64,000 bases of DNA. Source: Lachnospiraceae bacterium. Its GTDB lineage: Bacteria; Bacillota; Clostridia; Lachnospirales; Lachnospiraceae. Below the pieces are notes generated by a model. That model saw nothing but the letters and a program-made list of their open reading frames with translations. It was not told where the DNA came from and did no database searches. The stretch lies in contig JAFQZU010000026.1 of the NCBI GenBank assembly GCA_017405805.1, positions 1 through 64,000 on the forward strand, in the 5' to 3' direction. Of this stretch, positions 51,003-61,547 are shown piece by piece (the first letter of the stretch is position 1; every line of letters starts with the position of its first letter). The translations under genes and the position numbers were made by a program.

Positions 51003-52841
51003 TTATTCGACGGTCACGCTCTTTGCCAGGTTTCTCGGCTTGTCCACGTCCAGGCCGCGCGCCACGCTGATATAGTACGCCATCAGCTGAAGCGGGATGA
51101 TCGAGAGACTGGCCGCGAAGTGTTCGTCGATCCTCGGTACATAGACGGTAAAATTGGCTGTATTTTCCACGTTGTAATTGCCGTATGTGGTAAGACCCAT
51201 GAGATACGCGCCTCGGCTCTTCGTCTCCAGCATGTTGCTCATCGTCTTTTCCAGGAGCGCCGGCTGCGTGAGGATCCCTATCACCAGCGTGCCGTCCTCC
51301 ACGAGGCTGATAGTGCCGTGCTTGAGTTCGCCCGCCGCGTAGGCTTCGGAGTGAATGTAGCTGATCTCTTTGACCTTCAGGCTCCCCTCCAGGCAGATGG
51401 CGTAGTCAAGCCCCCTCCCTATGAGGAAAATGTCGCGGGCAGCGGATCTTTGCGCCGCAAACCACTGGATCCTCTCCTTGTCTTCCAGCGTGCGCTCGAT
51501 CTTCGCGGGTATGGAAGCGATCTCCTGAAGGTATCTGTCGCACTGCTCCCCGCTCACAAAGCCTCTGGCCATGCCGAAACGGATCGCGAGAAGGTATCCC
51601 GCCACCAGCTGGGCACTGTAGCCCTTGGTGGTGGCCACTGCGATCTCGGGACCCGCCAGTGTATAGAAGACGTCGTCGGATTCCCGGGCGATGGAGGAGC
51701 CCATAACGTTGACGATGGCGAGCGTCCTCGCGCCTTTGTCCTTCGCCTCGCGCACCGCTGCCAGCGTATCGGCGGTCTCACCGGACTGGCTTATGGCGAC
51801 CACGAGGGTCTCCGGCGTCAGAAGAGGATTCCTGTAGCGGAATTCGGAAGCCAGTTCCACGCGGACAGGGATCCTGGCCAGATCCTCAAAAATATACTGC
51901 AGCGTCACGCCGACATGGTAGGCGCTGCCGCAGGCGGTGATCACGATGGACGTGATCCCGCGAATGATGTCATCGTCCAGGGACATGCCTGACAGATCGA
52001 TCTTTCCGTCCCTGACGACGGATTCGATCGTGTCGCGGACCGCTTTGGGCTGCTCGTGGATCTCTTTGAGCATGAAATGCTCGTATCCGCCCTTCTCCGC
52101 GGATTCCGCGTCCCACTCGATCTCTTTGCTCTGTTTCTGGATCTCGTCGCCGTCCAGGTTGTAGAAGGTCACGTGGTCGCGGGTCAGGCGGCCCAATTCC
52201 ATGTTGCCGATGTAGTAGACCCGGTTGGTGTGGCCCAGGATCGCGGGCACGTCGGAGGCGACGAACATCTCGCCGTTTCCCTCTCCTATGATCATCGGAC
52301 TGTCCTTGCGGGCGACCCAGATCTCCCCCGGATACTCCGCGAACATCAGGCAGAGCGCATAGGAGCCGCGCACGCGGACCAGCGTCTTGTTGATGGCGTC
52401 TACGGGGCCTATTCTGTACTTTTTATAGTAATAATCCACAAGCTTGATGACGACTTCGGTGTCCGTCTCGGAATGAAACCGGTAGTTCTTTCTCTCGAGC
52501 TTGTTCTTCAGTTCCTGGTAATTCTCGATGATGCCGTTATGGACGCCCACTACGTTCAGGTCGTCGCTGGCGTGGGGATGGGCGTTGATCTCGGAAGGCT
52601 CGCCGTGCGTGGCCCACCTGGTGTGTCCGATCCCGCAGGTGCCCGGAATCGCCCTGCCGCCGTCCGTCTTTTCGGCAAGTTTTCGCAGACGTCCCTTGGC
52701 CCGGACGATCTCCGGTTTGTTGTCGCCGTCCCGGACCGCTATTCCGGTACTGTCATACCCTCTGTACTCCAGCTTCGCAAGTCCCTCCAGAAGAATGGGG
52801 GCTGCCTGCTTTGCTCCCACATATCCAACAATGCCGCACAT
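51003..52841 (-). CDS. glmS: Glutamine--fructose-6-phosphate aminotransferase
   Basis: A 612-residue enzyme making glucosamine-6-phosphate, the entry to UDP-GlcNAc and cell wall. Cys2 (MCGIVGYVG) is the glutaminase nucleophile; glutaminase motifs GHTRWATHGEPSEINAHPH (in part) follow. Two SIS isomerase domains occupy ~280-600 (SQSGETADTLAAVREAKD, GRGLDYAICLEGSLKVKEISY) and the C terminus is KPRNLAKSVTVE. GGAGG lies before the ATG. No glmS ribozyme is visible in the 114-bp upstream gap. Confidence 0.97.
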   Translation of the reverse strand: MCGIVGYVGAKQAAPILLEGLAKLEYRGYDSTGIAVRDGDNKPEIVRAKGRLRKLAEKTDGGRAIPGTCGIGHTRWATHGEPSEINAHPHASDDLNVVGVHNGIIENYQELKNKLERKNYRFHSETDTEVVIKLVDYYYKKYRIGPVDAINKTLVRVRGSYALCLMFAEYPGEIWVARKDSPMIIGEGNGEMFVASDVPAILGHTNRVYYIGNMELGRLTRDHVTFYNLDGDEIQKQSKEIEWDAESAEKGGYEHFMLKEIHEQPKAVRDTIESVVRDGKIDLSGMSLDDDIIRGITSIVITACGSAYHVGVTLQYIFEDLARIPVRVELASEFRYRNPLLTPETLVVAISQSGETADTLAAVREAKDKGARTLAIVNVMGSSIARESDDVFYTLAGPEIAVATTKGYSAQLVAGYLLAIRFGMARGFVSGEQCDRYLQEIASIPAKIERTLEDKERIQWFAAQRSAARDIFLIGRGLDYAICLEGSLKVKEISYIHSEAYAAGELKHGTISLVEDGTLVIGILTQPALLEKTMSNMLETKSRGAYLMGLTTYGNYNVENTANFTVYVPRIDEHFAASLSIIPLQLMAYYISVARGLDVDKPRNLAKSVTVE

Positions 52842-52900
52842 AAACTTCCCTCCAAGTCTATTACTGTGTATTCAAGCCTTACCCGGATGCGCAATACCAT

Positions 52901-52948
52901 ATTTTAGAATGAAAGGCACTGTCTGCGCAATGCGTTTCATTCTTTTTT
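52901..52948 (+). promoter_or_regulatory. Hairpin upstream of glmS, overlapping its likely promoter
   Basis: AGAATGAAA (52906-52914) and TTTCATTCT (52935-52943) form a stem; rightwards it is followed by TTTTTT, the form of an intrinsic terminator, though no rightward gene is near. Leftwards TTGCGC (52930-52925), 18 nt and TAAAAT (52906-52901) could be the glmS promoter, so the stem covers the -10/-35 region. It may end an antisense transcript or bind a regulator. Confidence 0.45.
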
Positions 52949-52955
52949 CATAAAT

Positions 52956-53993
52956 TCAATTGAAATTAAAGATCCTTCTGGCCGCCTTGTACAGACCCAT
53001 CGTGATCTTTCTTCCGCCCTCGCCGGGAAGATGCATGACCGTGCCGAGCATTCCGTGGCGCATCCGTGCGAAGAGTTTTCCGTCCCGCTCCTTCAGATAG
53101 TCCCAGACCTCCTTTTTGAGGGCGAGGTGCTCCGCCTTGCCCGAGCAGATGGCCAGGACCGACGTGATCGTCATGATGATCTCCAGATAGTTGTACATGT
53201 AGCGGTACAGGGCCTTGTCCCTGCCGATCAGGCGCCGGACGGAAGGGTCGGTGAAATAGTCGATCATGATCCGGTTGACGCGGGCCTGCTGGTCGAGCCT
53301 GCCGATCATGATCTCCTCGTTTACGGACTGATCGCTCCTCCCGATATAATAGTAGTAGAAATTCACATCCAGATAATACATCCGGTTCACGTAAGGGAGC
53401 GGATGAAAGACATAGATGTTGTCCACGTAGAAAGTGTGCTCCGGAAGTTTCAGTCCGCAGTCCCTGAGAAGCTCCGTCCGGTAGATGGCGGAGTGCATCA
53501 GGATGTAATGACCCTTGCGGAAACGCCTGGCTTCGTTCCAGGAAATGACCTTGTCGCGGGGGAGTTCCCGCCTGTACTGCATGACTTTGTGACGGTGCTC
53601 GCCCTCCTTGTTGTAGACGAAATTGCTGACGAGGAGATCGAGCGGCTCCTGCCCTTCCCCGCCGCTGAACTGCCTGAGCGTATGCAGGACCGATTTGTAA
53701 GCGCCGGCTCCTACCTTGTCGTCGCTGTCAACGACCTTGAAATACAGGCCGCTCGCGTTTTCGATCCCGGTATTCACCGCACCGCCGTGTCCCTTGTTGG
53801 GCTGATGAATGGCCCGGACGATCCCGGGATGCTGCGCCTCCAGGCGGTCCGCGATCAGGGCGGTGTCATCCTTTGATCCGTCGTCAACGATCAGGATCTC
53901 CACTTCCTCTCCTCCCGGAAGGAGCGACTGTATGCATTTTTCCATGTAGGCCGCCGAGTTGTAGCAGGGTACGGCAATCGTCAGTAATTTCAT
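52956..53993 (-). CDS. Family 2 glycosyltransferase
   Basis: A 345-residue GT-A enzyme: LTIAVPCYNSAAYMEKCI, VDDGSKDDT, PNKGHGGAVNTGIENASG and the DSD metal motif in FKVVDSDDKVG. The C-terminal half (~200-345) is helical and basic. It adds sugars to a surface polymer, using an NDP-sugar; the donor is unknown. MKLLTIAV is the likely start (GAGGAAAATC upstream). It follows mutY and precedes glmS. Confidence 0.88.
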   Translation of the reverse strand: MKLLTIAVPCYNSAAYMEKCIQSLLPGGEEVEILIVDDGSKDDTALIADRLEAQHPGIVRAIHQPNKGHGGAVNTGIENASGLYFKVVDSDDKVGAGAYKSVLHTLRQFSGGEGQEPLDLLVSNFVYNKEGEHRHKVMQYRRELPRDKVISWNEARRFRKGHYILMHSAIYRTELLRDCGLKLPEHTFYVDNIYVFHPLPYVNRMYYLDVNFYYYYIGRSDQSVNEEIMIGRLDQQARVNRIMIDYFTDPSVRRLIGRDKALYRYMYNYLEIIMTITSVLAICSGKAEHLALKKEVWDYLKERDGKLFARMRHGMLGTVMHLPGEGGRKITMGLYKAARRIFNFN

Positions 53994-54011
53994 GATTTTC
54001 CTCATTCACTT

Positions 54012-55051
<1,040 letters not shown>

Positions 55052-55055
<4 letters not shown>

Positions 55056-56143
55056 CGAGGCCGCTCCCGGCCGGCGGCGCCTTTGTTTTCGCTGCCGCCC
55101 GGCCTCTCCGCCAGCCTGACGAGGAGGAGCTCCACCGCCGCGCCTGCGTCGATCCTGCCGCTCTTGCTGCTGCGGTCCGCCTTCACGCAGTCCTCCAGCG
55201 CATCCACCAGTTCCTCCCGGGTATAGCCCTTGAGCGCAGGCTTATACCGCCTGCCGATCACGAAATAGGGGAGCCGCATCGCGGAGGCGATCTCCTTGTC
55301 GCTGTGCGTCCCCAGCATCTCCTGCACCTGGATCAGCTGCGAGAACTGCCGCATCATGAGCGTCAGGATGATCTGCGGCGGCGTCTGCAGCGCCAGAAGG
55401 TCGGCGTAGATGGTCAGAGCGCGCTGCCGGTCACGCAGGGCCACGGCTTCCACCATCTCGAAGATCCGGTCCTTGACCCGCGGTGCGACGACCTTTTTCA
55501 CATCCTCTCTCCGGATCACCGTACCCTTGGCGGCATGCCCTCCCTGCATGCTATAGCAGACGAGTTTTTCCGCCTCCGAGGCGATATTCTGCATATCCTC
55601 CCCGGTCCGGTCCAGAAAAAGCGCCAGCGCCGCCCCCTCGATGCGGATCCCCTCCCTGCTGAACAAAGAGCCCGCCCAGGTGCGGAGCGTCGTCTCGTCC
55701 GGCGTGTCGCATTCCAGGACCGTCCCGTACTTGCTGATCGCCTTGAACAGCTTCTTGCGCCGGTCCGCGGCCTCCTCCACGAAGACCACCGCCGCGGTAT
55801 CCGGGATCCCGGATATCATCTCCGCCATGGCGTCCGACTCGGCACTGGCTTTCTTATCGAACCAGCCGCAGTTCTCCACGAAGATCACTCTCCGGTCGGC
55901 AAAAAAAGGCAGCGTCTGTGCCTGTTCCAGCACATCAGCCGCCTGCACATCCTGCCCCGAGCAGCGGCTCAGGTTCATCTCATCTCCGTCCCCCAGGAGC
56001 GCCTTTCTCAGCCTCTCCTTGTTCTGCAGACGCAGGTAAGACTGGTCCCCGAAAATAAGGTATACCGTCCGGAACCGCCCCGCCTCAAGATCATCATTCA
56101 GTTGTTTCTGACGCTGTATAAAATCCGCCTTGGGAGCTGCCAT
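55052..56143 (-). CDS. holA: DNA polymerase III subunit delta
   Basis: A 363-residue clamp-loader subunit opening the beta clamp. Motifs: FRTVYLIFGDQSYLRLQNKE near the start, LPFFADRRVIFVENCGWF, VVFVEEAADRRKKLFKAI, and LLALQTPPQIILTLMMRQF with LRLPYFVIGRRY in the helical C-terminal collar. Family length is normal. Its ATG overlaps the next gene's start region by 4 bp, and it lies downstream of comEC, a frequent arrangement in Firmicutes. Confidence 0.95.
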
Positions 56144-56214
56144 AGATTCCTATCCTCCGGCGCGGCAAATGACTGCCGCACTGTTGTCCTCTGATTATAC
56201 CACAGAACTCCCCT

Positions 56215-58536
56215 TTAGGGGAAAGAAGCTTGCGCGGCGCCCTCCTCCCTGAGGAAGGTCCGGAGCAGGACCCGCTCCCCGTCTGTCCGAAAGAGGATCT
56301 CTCCGCACAGGCGTGTATCCAGCACCCTCATCCCGTCCTGCCGGAGCCGCTCCACCGTCTCCGCCGCCGGGTGGCCGTATATATTGCCGCGCCCGCAGGA
56401 GATCACGGCCCACCGCGCATCCGTCTTTTCCAGAAAAGCGCTGCCCGAAGCGCCTGCCGCGCCGTGATGGGCCGCCTTGAGGACCGTCACTTTCAGGGGC
56501 GTCTCCATGCTCTTTATAAGGCGCTCCTCCCCGTCCTTTTCCACGTCGCCCGTCAAAAGGGCCGAGAAATTCCTAAAGCGCAGCAAAAAGACGCCGGATC
56601 CCGCATTGCTGTCGGAATAGGATCCCAAAGGCTCCGGGTGAAGACAGGCCAGCGCCGTGCGCCCCGCTTCGATCCGGTCTCCTCTCGCGTAGTAGCGGAC
56701 CGGGATCCCGGCGGATGCCGCGAGCGCCTCCATCCGCCTGTACCGCCCGCCCCGGGAAGCCTCTGCGATCCGGGGCAGGAGCAGCGCCCCGATCCCGATG
56801 CCGCCGGGTTTACCCGCATGCTCCAAAAGGGCGGCCGCACCGCTGCAGTGGTCGCTGTCCTCATGGGTGATCAGGATAAAATCCAGCCGCCTCACGCCCC
56901 TGCACTTCAAAAAAGGCTCCAGCACATCCTCCCCCAGATCCTGTCTGGAGCTGCTTCCCCCGTCTACGAGAAAGCAAAGATCCGGAGATTCCGCATAGAT
57001 CCCGTCCCCCTGCCCCACATCGAGAAAACACAGCTCCATCCCGCGGGGCGCCCGCACCGTCAGGAGGAGGACGGCGAGGGGAAGGACGGCGGGAACCGGC
57101 CAGGCCCTGACCGCCTCCGCAGCCCTGCCGGCAGCGCGAAATAATCCGCTCCTGTAAAATCTGCTTTTTTCCGTCTTCTCCCGGGCCCTGTGCGCAGCCG
57201 CGGCCGCGGTGCCCAGAAGGACCGCGTAGTAGACCGCCACGCGGATCCCGGCCGGTCTGCCGGTGATCACCGTGCTGAAAGGGAGCTTCAGCGCCGTGCC
57301 GGCCAGTATGCCGTACAGGCGCAGAATCAGAGCGGCCGGCACGCCCGCCATCCTTCCAGCCGGCACGGACCACAGTCCCAGGACCGCGGCCGCGCCTCCG
57401 CTGATCACCAGCGCGGGCATAAGGGGCACCACGAGAAGATTCAGGGCTATGCCGCAAACGGGATACTCATAGTAGAACCACAGATGGACGGGCAGCGTCA
57501 TCGCGAACACGGCGGCAAAAGACAGCCGTCCCGGAAAGGCGTCCGAGAGAAGCGCAATCCCCGCGACCGCACCGAAGGAAAACAGAAATCCGCTCTGCAA
57601 AAGAAGGAGCGGGCTGAAAGCCGCAAGCAAAAGGCCTGCCAGCGCTATGGCCGTGACCGCGTCATAGGTCCGGCCCGCAGCGCCTGCCGCGAGCCGGAGC
57701 GAAAACATAACCAGCGCGCGCACTGTACTGCTCCCCATTCCCGTGAGCATCCCGTAAAAGATCATGGCGGCCGTGCAGGCCGCCGTCCGCGGAATCGCCG
57801 GCAGACCGGCTCTTCTGAGGATCTTTTCCAGTCCCATTCCAAGGAGGGAGATGTGCATTCCGGATATGACCAGTATGTGGGCGATCCCGCTGTCCCGGAA
57901 CAGTTCCTTCTGCTCCTCTTCCATCATCAGACGCTCTCCCAGAAGGACCGCGCGAAGCGGTCCCGCCGCCGCCGTGCCGCAGCAGGCATCCAGGCAGCCG
58001 CCCAGCTTGATCCGCAGCCGGAACAGAAGGCGGGGGATCAGCCAGACCAGGCGCCTCCCCTCCTCGATCCGGACCGTTTCTCCTTCATTCACGGAAAAAA
58101 CATATCCGGCCGCCCTGTAATACAGGGCGCTGTCAAATTCCCCCTCATTCGTCGGCTCCCTGAACAGGCGGCAGTTCCCCGCAAGAAACACACGGTCCCC
58201 GGGCTGCGGCAGTAAAGAGAGGACGCCCGCCGGATAGCACAGGACCTTCCCGGCGATCCTCTGCCCGGTCTTTTCAAAGCGCGCCTCCTCCAGCGTAAGC
58301 CTGTATGTGACCGGCCTAAAAGACGCCGCTCCTGTCCCCTCCCGCTGCGGACCGGCCTCCCCGGCCTCAGCGGGCATAGTCTCGAGCGCTGTCACAACGC
58401 CTCCGATCACTGCGTGATATCCCTGCAGAGAATCTGCCGCGGCGGGATCGTAAAACGGACCCGCCGCCATGATCTTCGCGAACCATCCTATGAGCATCAG
58501 GGCCGCAAGACAGAAAAAACACAGCGGTCTGCGCAA
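56215..58536 (-). CDS. comEC: ComEC/Rec2-family DNA uptake channel
   Basis: A 773-residue membrane protein importing single-stranded DNA in natural competence. Order: N-terminal DUF4131 region (~20-215), the multi-helix competence domain (~220-500, DSGIAHILVISGMHISLLG), and a C-terminal metallo-beta-lactamase domain (~500-770) with FLDVGQGDGIYAES, TLITHEDSDHCSGAA-like HxDxDH (ITHEDSDHCSG) and LKAAHHGAAGAS. The lactamase part probably degrades one strand. With comEA at 62304-62951 it suggests competence machinery, possibly incomplete. Confidence 0.95.
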   Translation of the reverse strand: MRRPLCFFCLAALMLIGWFAKIMAAGPFYDPAAADSLQGYHAVIGGVVTALETMPAEAGEAGPQREGTGAASFRPVTYRLTLEEARFEKTGQRIAGKVLCYPAGVLSLLPQPGDRVFLAGNCRLFREPTNEGEFDSALYYRAAGYVFSVNEGETVRIEEGRRLVWLIPRLLFRLRIKLGGCLDACCGTAAAGPLRAVLLGERLMMEEEQKELFRDSGIAHILVISGMHISLLGMGLEKILRRAGLPAIPRTAACTAAMIFYGMLTGMGSSTVRALVMFSLRLAAGAAGRTYDAVTAIALAGLLLAAFSPLLLLQSGFLFSFGAVAGIALLSDAFPGRLSFAAVFAMTLPVHLWFYYEYPVCGIALNLLVVPLMPALVISGGAAAVLGLWSVPAGRMAGVPAALILRLYGILAGTALKLPFSTVITGRPAGIRVAVYYAVLLGTAAAAAHRAREKTEKSRFYRSGLFRAAGRAAEAVRAWPVPAVLPLAVLLLTVRAPRGMELCFLDVGQGDGIYAESPDLCFLVDGGSSSRQDLGEDVLEPFLKCRGVRRLDFILITHEDSDHCSGAAALLEHAGKPGGIGIGALLLPRIAEASRGGRYRRMEALAASAGIPVRYYARGDRIEAGRTALACLHPEPLGSYSDSNAGSGVFLLRFRNFSALLTGDVEKDGEERLIKSMETPLKVTVLKAAHHGAAGASGSAFLEKTDARWAVISCGRGNIYGHPAAETVERLRQDGMRVLDTRLCGEILFRTDGERVLLRTFLREEGAAQASFP

Positions 58537-58572
58537 TCAGCAAACACTTCCTTTCGCAGCGGACGGCACAAC

Positions 58573-58627
58573 AAAAAGCTCCCGGCAGCCCGCGCGGCTT
58601 GTCCGCGCAAAAAAGGCTGTCAGGAGC
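58573..58627 (-). terminator. Terminator of the response-regulator/kinase/GerMN operon
   Basis: A 13-bp stem with one mismatch (58627-58615 against 58590-58578) enclosing a GCGCGG/CCGCGC hairpin, followed leftwards by TTTTT (58577-58573). Confidence 0.8.
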
Positions 58628-58676
58628 AGTATAACATAAAATACGTTTAAACGGACTGATTCTTAAAACAGAAATC

Positions 58677-59624
58677 TCACTCGTCGCGGCCGAAGGTCCC
58701 GCCGCCCAGGATCAGAGACTCATTCCTGCTGAAGGAAGCGCTCAGGGAAAGCGATTCCATGAACACGGCGTCTGCCTGTCCGTCCACGGAGATCTGCACG
58801 TTTTCCACCCCGTCAAGTTCCGTGAGGGAGTTGACCAGGGAATAGATCGCCGTCTCCGGCGTCACGTGGTAGGGCTCCGACTGGAAATTGCTGTCCAGAT
58901 TCACATAGCAGATCCTGTCACGCGTCGTGACGCTGATCACCTTGGTCTCCGGATTGAGCGTCGGATAGGCGAAGCTGCTCTCCGTCCCCTTGAGGACCTG
59001 CTCCACCACGAGCCTCTCCAGCGACATGTTGCTGTTGTAGACGACGTTCCGGTACGTATCCACCAGCCTGTCCCCGCTCTCATTGGCAAAGTACAGGTGC
59101 AGACGCACTTTTTCATAATTGCGCATCTCGGTGTCCGCGTTGTATATGAACTGGGCCGGCGTCATCTGTCCGGGCTCTTCTCCCTCGGCGTCCGTCAGGG
59201 GCTCCCCCTCCACGGTAAAGCCCACGCTTGTCACCTCCGAATAGCTGCACAGCGTATGGACGATGGCTGTTCTGGTCAGGATCTCGCTCACGACCGGGAG
59301 GTCGTGGTACGCACTGCTGAAGTCCAGGCTGAGCGCGCCGTCCTTGTAAGCGGAGGATTCCAGAGAAAAACCGCTGATGGGCGCCTGCAGGGCCGGATCC
59401 TCGGGCGGGCCGGTCAGCCTGCCCAGAAGCTCGTCGATGATCTCTTCCGTCTCGTCCGCTTTGGGCGTATACGCCCTGTCCTCCAGGGAGGAACCGTCTT
59501 TATTCAGATAATAGATCTTGATCCCGCTCTTGTCGCTCCCTCCCTTTTTGCAGGAGACCGTTCCCATTGCCGCAGCCAGAAGCAGTATGAGGAGCGCGGG
59601 ATACAGCATGATTTTTTTCTTCAT
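58677..59624 (-). CDS. GerMN-domain lipoprotein
   Basis: A 315-residue exported protein. Signal peptide ends GTVSC (lipid Cys25). Two GerMN modules follow: ~45-165 (KIYYLNKDGSSLEDRAYTPK, ALSLDFSSAYHDLPVV) and ~175-300 (VRLHLYFANESGDRLVDTYR, ICYVNLDSNFQSEPYHVTPE). GerM was found in spore formation, but GerMN proteins also lie beside Wal-type kinases, as here. It overlaps the kinase gene by 4 bp and is probably an outside partner of that kinase. Whether the host forms spores is not shown. Confidence 0.85.
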   Translation of the reverse strand: MKKKIMLYPALLILLLAAAMGTVSCKKGGSDKSGIKIYYLNKDGSSLEDRAYTPKADETEEIIDELLGRLTGPPEDPALQAPISGFSLESSAYKDGALSLDFSSAYHDLPVVSEILTRTAIVHTLCSYSEVTSVGFTVEGEPLTDAEGEEPGQMTPAQFIYNADTEMRNYEKVRLHLYFANESGDRLVDTYRNVVYNSNMSLERLVVEQVLKGTESSFAYPTLNPETKVISVTTRDRICYVNLDSNFQSEPYHVTPETAIYSLVNSLTELDGVENVQISVDGQADAVFMESLSLSASFSRNESLILGGGTFGRDE

Positions 59625-61528
59625 GGATTCGTCCCTGCCTTCTGCCGTGCGGAAGCGGCTTTTTTCTGCGCGGATGCGGAGGCAGCTTTTTTTTGCGCAG
59701 GAGCAGTCTTTTTCTGCGCGGCGCCGGTCCTGCGCTGTGCGGAAGGTCTCTGCTGTGCGGATGTCCTCTGCTGCCCGGCAGGTCTCTGCTGCCCGGCAGG
59801 TCTCTGCTGCCCGGCAGGTCTCTGCTGCCCGGCAGGTCTCTGCTGCGCGGCTGTTTTCTGCTGCCCGGCAGGCCCTTGCTGCGCGGAGGCCTTTTTCTGC
59901 CCGGAACGCGCCTGGGCTTTTCTGGCTGCCTGTTTCTGCGGATCCCTGCGCGTATCCGCGGCAGCCTGCCTGCGGGGCTGGCCGGCGGCGCTCTGTTCCT
60001 TGATGCGGCGTCTGCGCGCCTGGCCGGGATGCGCTATATAGTTGAGCGGAACGTGCATGGTAAACTGGGATCCCTCGCCCAGGATACTGCGCACTTCGAT
60101 CGACCCGTGATGCTGCAGAATGATGCTCTTGGTGATGGAAAGGCCCAGTCCGGTGCCGCCCACGTCGCGCGAGCGGGACTTGTCGACCCTGTAAAAGCGC
60201 TCGTAGATACGGTCCAGCGACTCCTGGGGAATGCCGACGCCCGTATCCTCCACGCGCACAATGAACTCGCGGTGGTCGGCGTTGACCGTCACGCGCACCT
60301 TGCCGTGATCCCGGTTGTACTTGACCGCATTCTCCACGAGGTTGGTGATGACCATGGACATCTTGACTTCATCGATCTCCGCCACCACTTCACGCTCACT
60401 CACCATGGTGAGCTCGATATCCCTCTTCTGGGCCAGGGGCCGGACACGGCGAAGGACCCCTTCCACGATCCGGTTTACGTTGACCGCAGCGACATTCATC
60501 TTGGAGTCTTTGCGGTCCATGCGGACCAGTGTCAGGAGTTCTGTGATGATCTGGTTTTCACGGTCGATCTCGTTTTTGATATCGATCATGAATTCTCTGT
60601 ACATCTCCACGGGCACATTGTCCTGTGCGACCAGAGAATCCGCCAGCACCTTCATGGAGGTCATGGGCGTTTTCAATTCATGCGATACGTTGGAGACAAA
60701 TTCCTGCCTGGAGGCGTCCAGCGCGTTCATCCGCCCCAGGACCTGGTTGAAGGCCTCCGCGATGTGCTCGGTTTCGATAAAAGCCGGTGCGCTGATCGGA
60801 TCGGTGGAATAGCCGGCGCGCACCGCGGCGATCTCGGCGGAAAGCCTCTCGAAGGGCTTCATCAAAAACCAGGAAAAGGCGAGCGAAATGATGAAGACCA
60901 CCAGGATCAGGATCATTTCAAGAAGCATGGCTTTTCTGCTGAGAATACTCAGTGTGTTCCGGATCGTGGCTGTAGACACACTGGCAAGAAGGACCCCCTG
61001 TACGACGACACCGTCCTGAGGGGTCCCTGTTTCACTGCTAAGATCCGGGCTGTCAGCGGAACTGCTGGATATGATCGGCCTGACGATCTCGATAAATCCG
61101 TCCCTCTTATCAAACATGGAGGCACTGCCTGCGTTGCCTTTGAGCAGGCAGTTCACCACTTCCGGGGAGACGATCGTCTTGCCGTCCGACATGGAATATG
61201 TGTCCTTGATGACACGGAGATTCTCGTTGATCACGAGAAGGCGCCCGTCGTAGAGGGCCGAGAACTCCGTAAGTTCGGCATTGATCAGCTCTGAGGACTG
61301 ATCGCTGAGATAGTCGTAGCTGATCAGATGGTTGGCCAGGGCACGCAGCTGCGTATCCACTTCCTCCGTCCTCACCTCCACGGCTCTCGACTCATAGTTG
61401 TTCAGGATCCCGTAGTGTAATAGCGCACAGGGGATCATGCCAACCAGAAAGATAACCAGGAAGAGCCTCATCCGGAGACTCCGGACAACTGAGAATCTCC
61501 GGATATACTCTCTGAATTTCTTCTTCAT
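59621..61528 (-). CDS. Sensor histidine kinase (WalK/VicK-like) with repetitive basic tail
   Basis: A 635-residue membrane kinase. Segment 1 (~21-40), an extracellular sensor domain (~45-200), segment 2 (~203-223), HAMP (~224-275), phospho-acceptor His283 in VSNVSHELKTPMTS and an HATPase domain with NLVENAVKYN, VEDTGVGIPQESL and GGTGLGLSITKSI. No PAS domain. After about residue 510 comes a Lys/Arg/Gln-rich tail with GQQRPA hexapeptide repeats encoded by 18-nt tandem units at 59766-59837. The tail may bind the membrane, DNA or RNA, and can vary in length. It phosphorylates the regulator encoded 19 nt upstream. Confidence 0.9.
   Translation of the reverse strand: MKKKFREYIRRFSVVRSLRMRLFLVIFLVGMIPCALLHYGILNNYESRAVEVRTEEVDTQLRALANHLISYDYLSDQSSELINAELTEFSALYDGRLLVINENLRVIKDTYSMSDGKTIVSPEVVNCLLKGNAGSASMFDKRDGFIEIVRPIISSSSADSPDLSSETGTPQDGVVVQGVLLASVSTATIRNTLSILSRKAMLLEMILILVVFIISLAFSWFLMKPFERLSAEIAAVRAGYSTDPISAPAFIETEHIAEAFNQVLGRMNALDASRQEFVSNVSHELKTPMTSMKVLADSLVAQDNVPVEMYREFMIDIKNEIDRENQIITELLTLVRMDRKDSKMNVAAVNVNRIVEGVLRRVRPLAQKRDIELTMVSEREVVAEIDEVKMSMVITNLVENAVKYNRDHGKVRVTVNADHREFIVRVEDTGVGIPQESLDRIYERFYRVDKSRSRDVGGTGLGLSITKSIILQHHGSIEVRSILGEGSQFTMHVPLNYIAHPGQARRRRIKEQSAAGQPRRQAAADTRRDPQKQAARKAQARSGQKKASAQQGPAGQQKTAAQQRPAGQQRPAGQQRPAGQQRPAGQQRTSAQQRPSAQRRTGAAQKKTAPAQKKAASASAQKKAASARQKAGTNP
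59766..59873. repeat. 18-bp tandem repeat inside the histidine kinase gene
   Basis: Four identical 18-nt units (CTCTGCTGCCCGGCAGGT on the + strand) at 59766-59837, then two degenerate ones to 59873. Units are in frame, adding GQQRPA, so slippage would change tail length without frameshift. Confidence 0.9.
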
Positions 61529-61547
61529 CGTTTGCTATGAACCGCTG

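Noticed and set aside
48171-51992. 1273-codon rightward open frame
   Set aside because: Spans four leftward genes on the other strand, all with clear motifs; composition typical of a high-GC antisense frame.
52842-52955. glmS ribozyme
   Set aside because: The conserved catalytic core sequence is absent from the 114-bp gap upstream of glmS.
59766-59873. CRISPR-like array
   Set aside because: Repeats are contiguous without spacers, 18 nt long, and in frame within the kinase gene.
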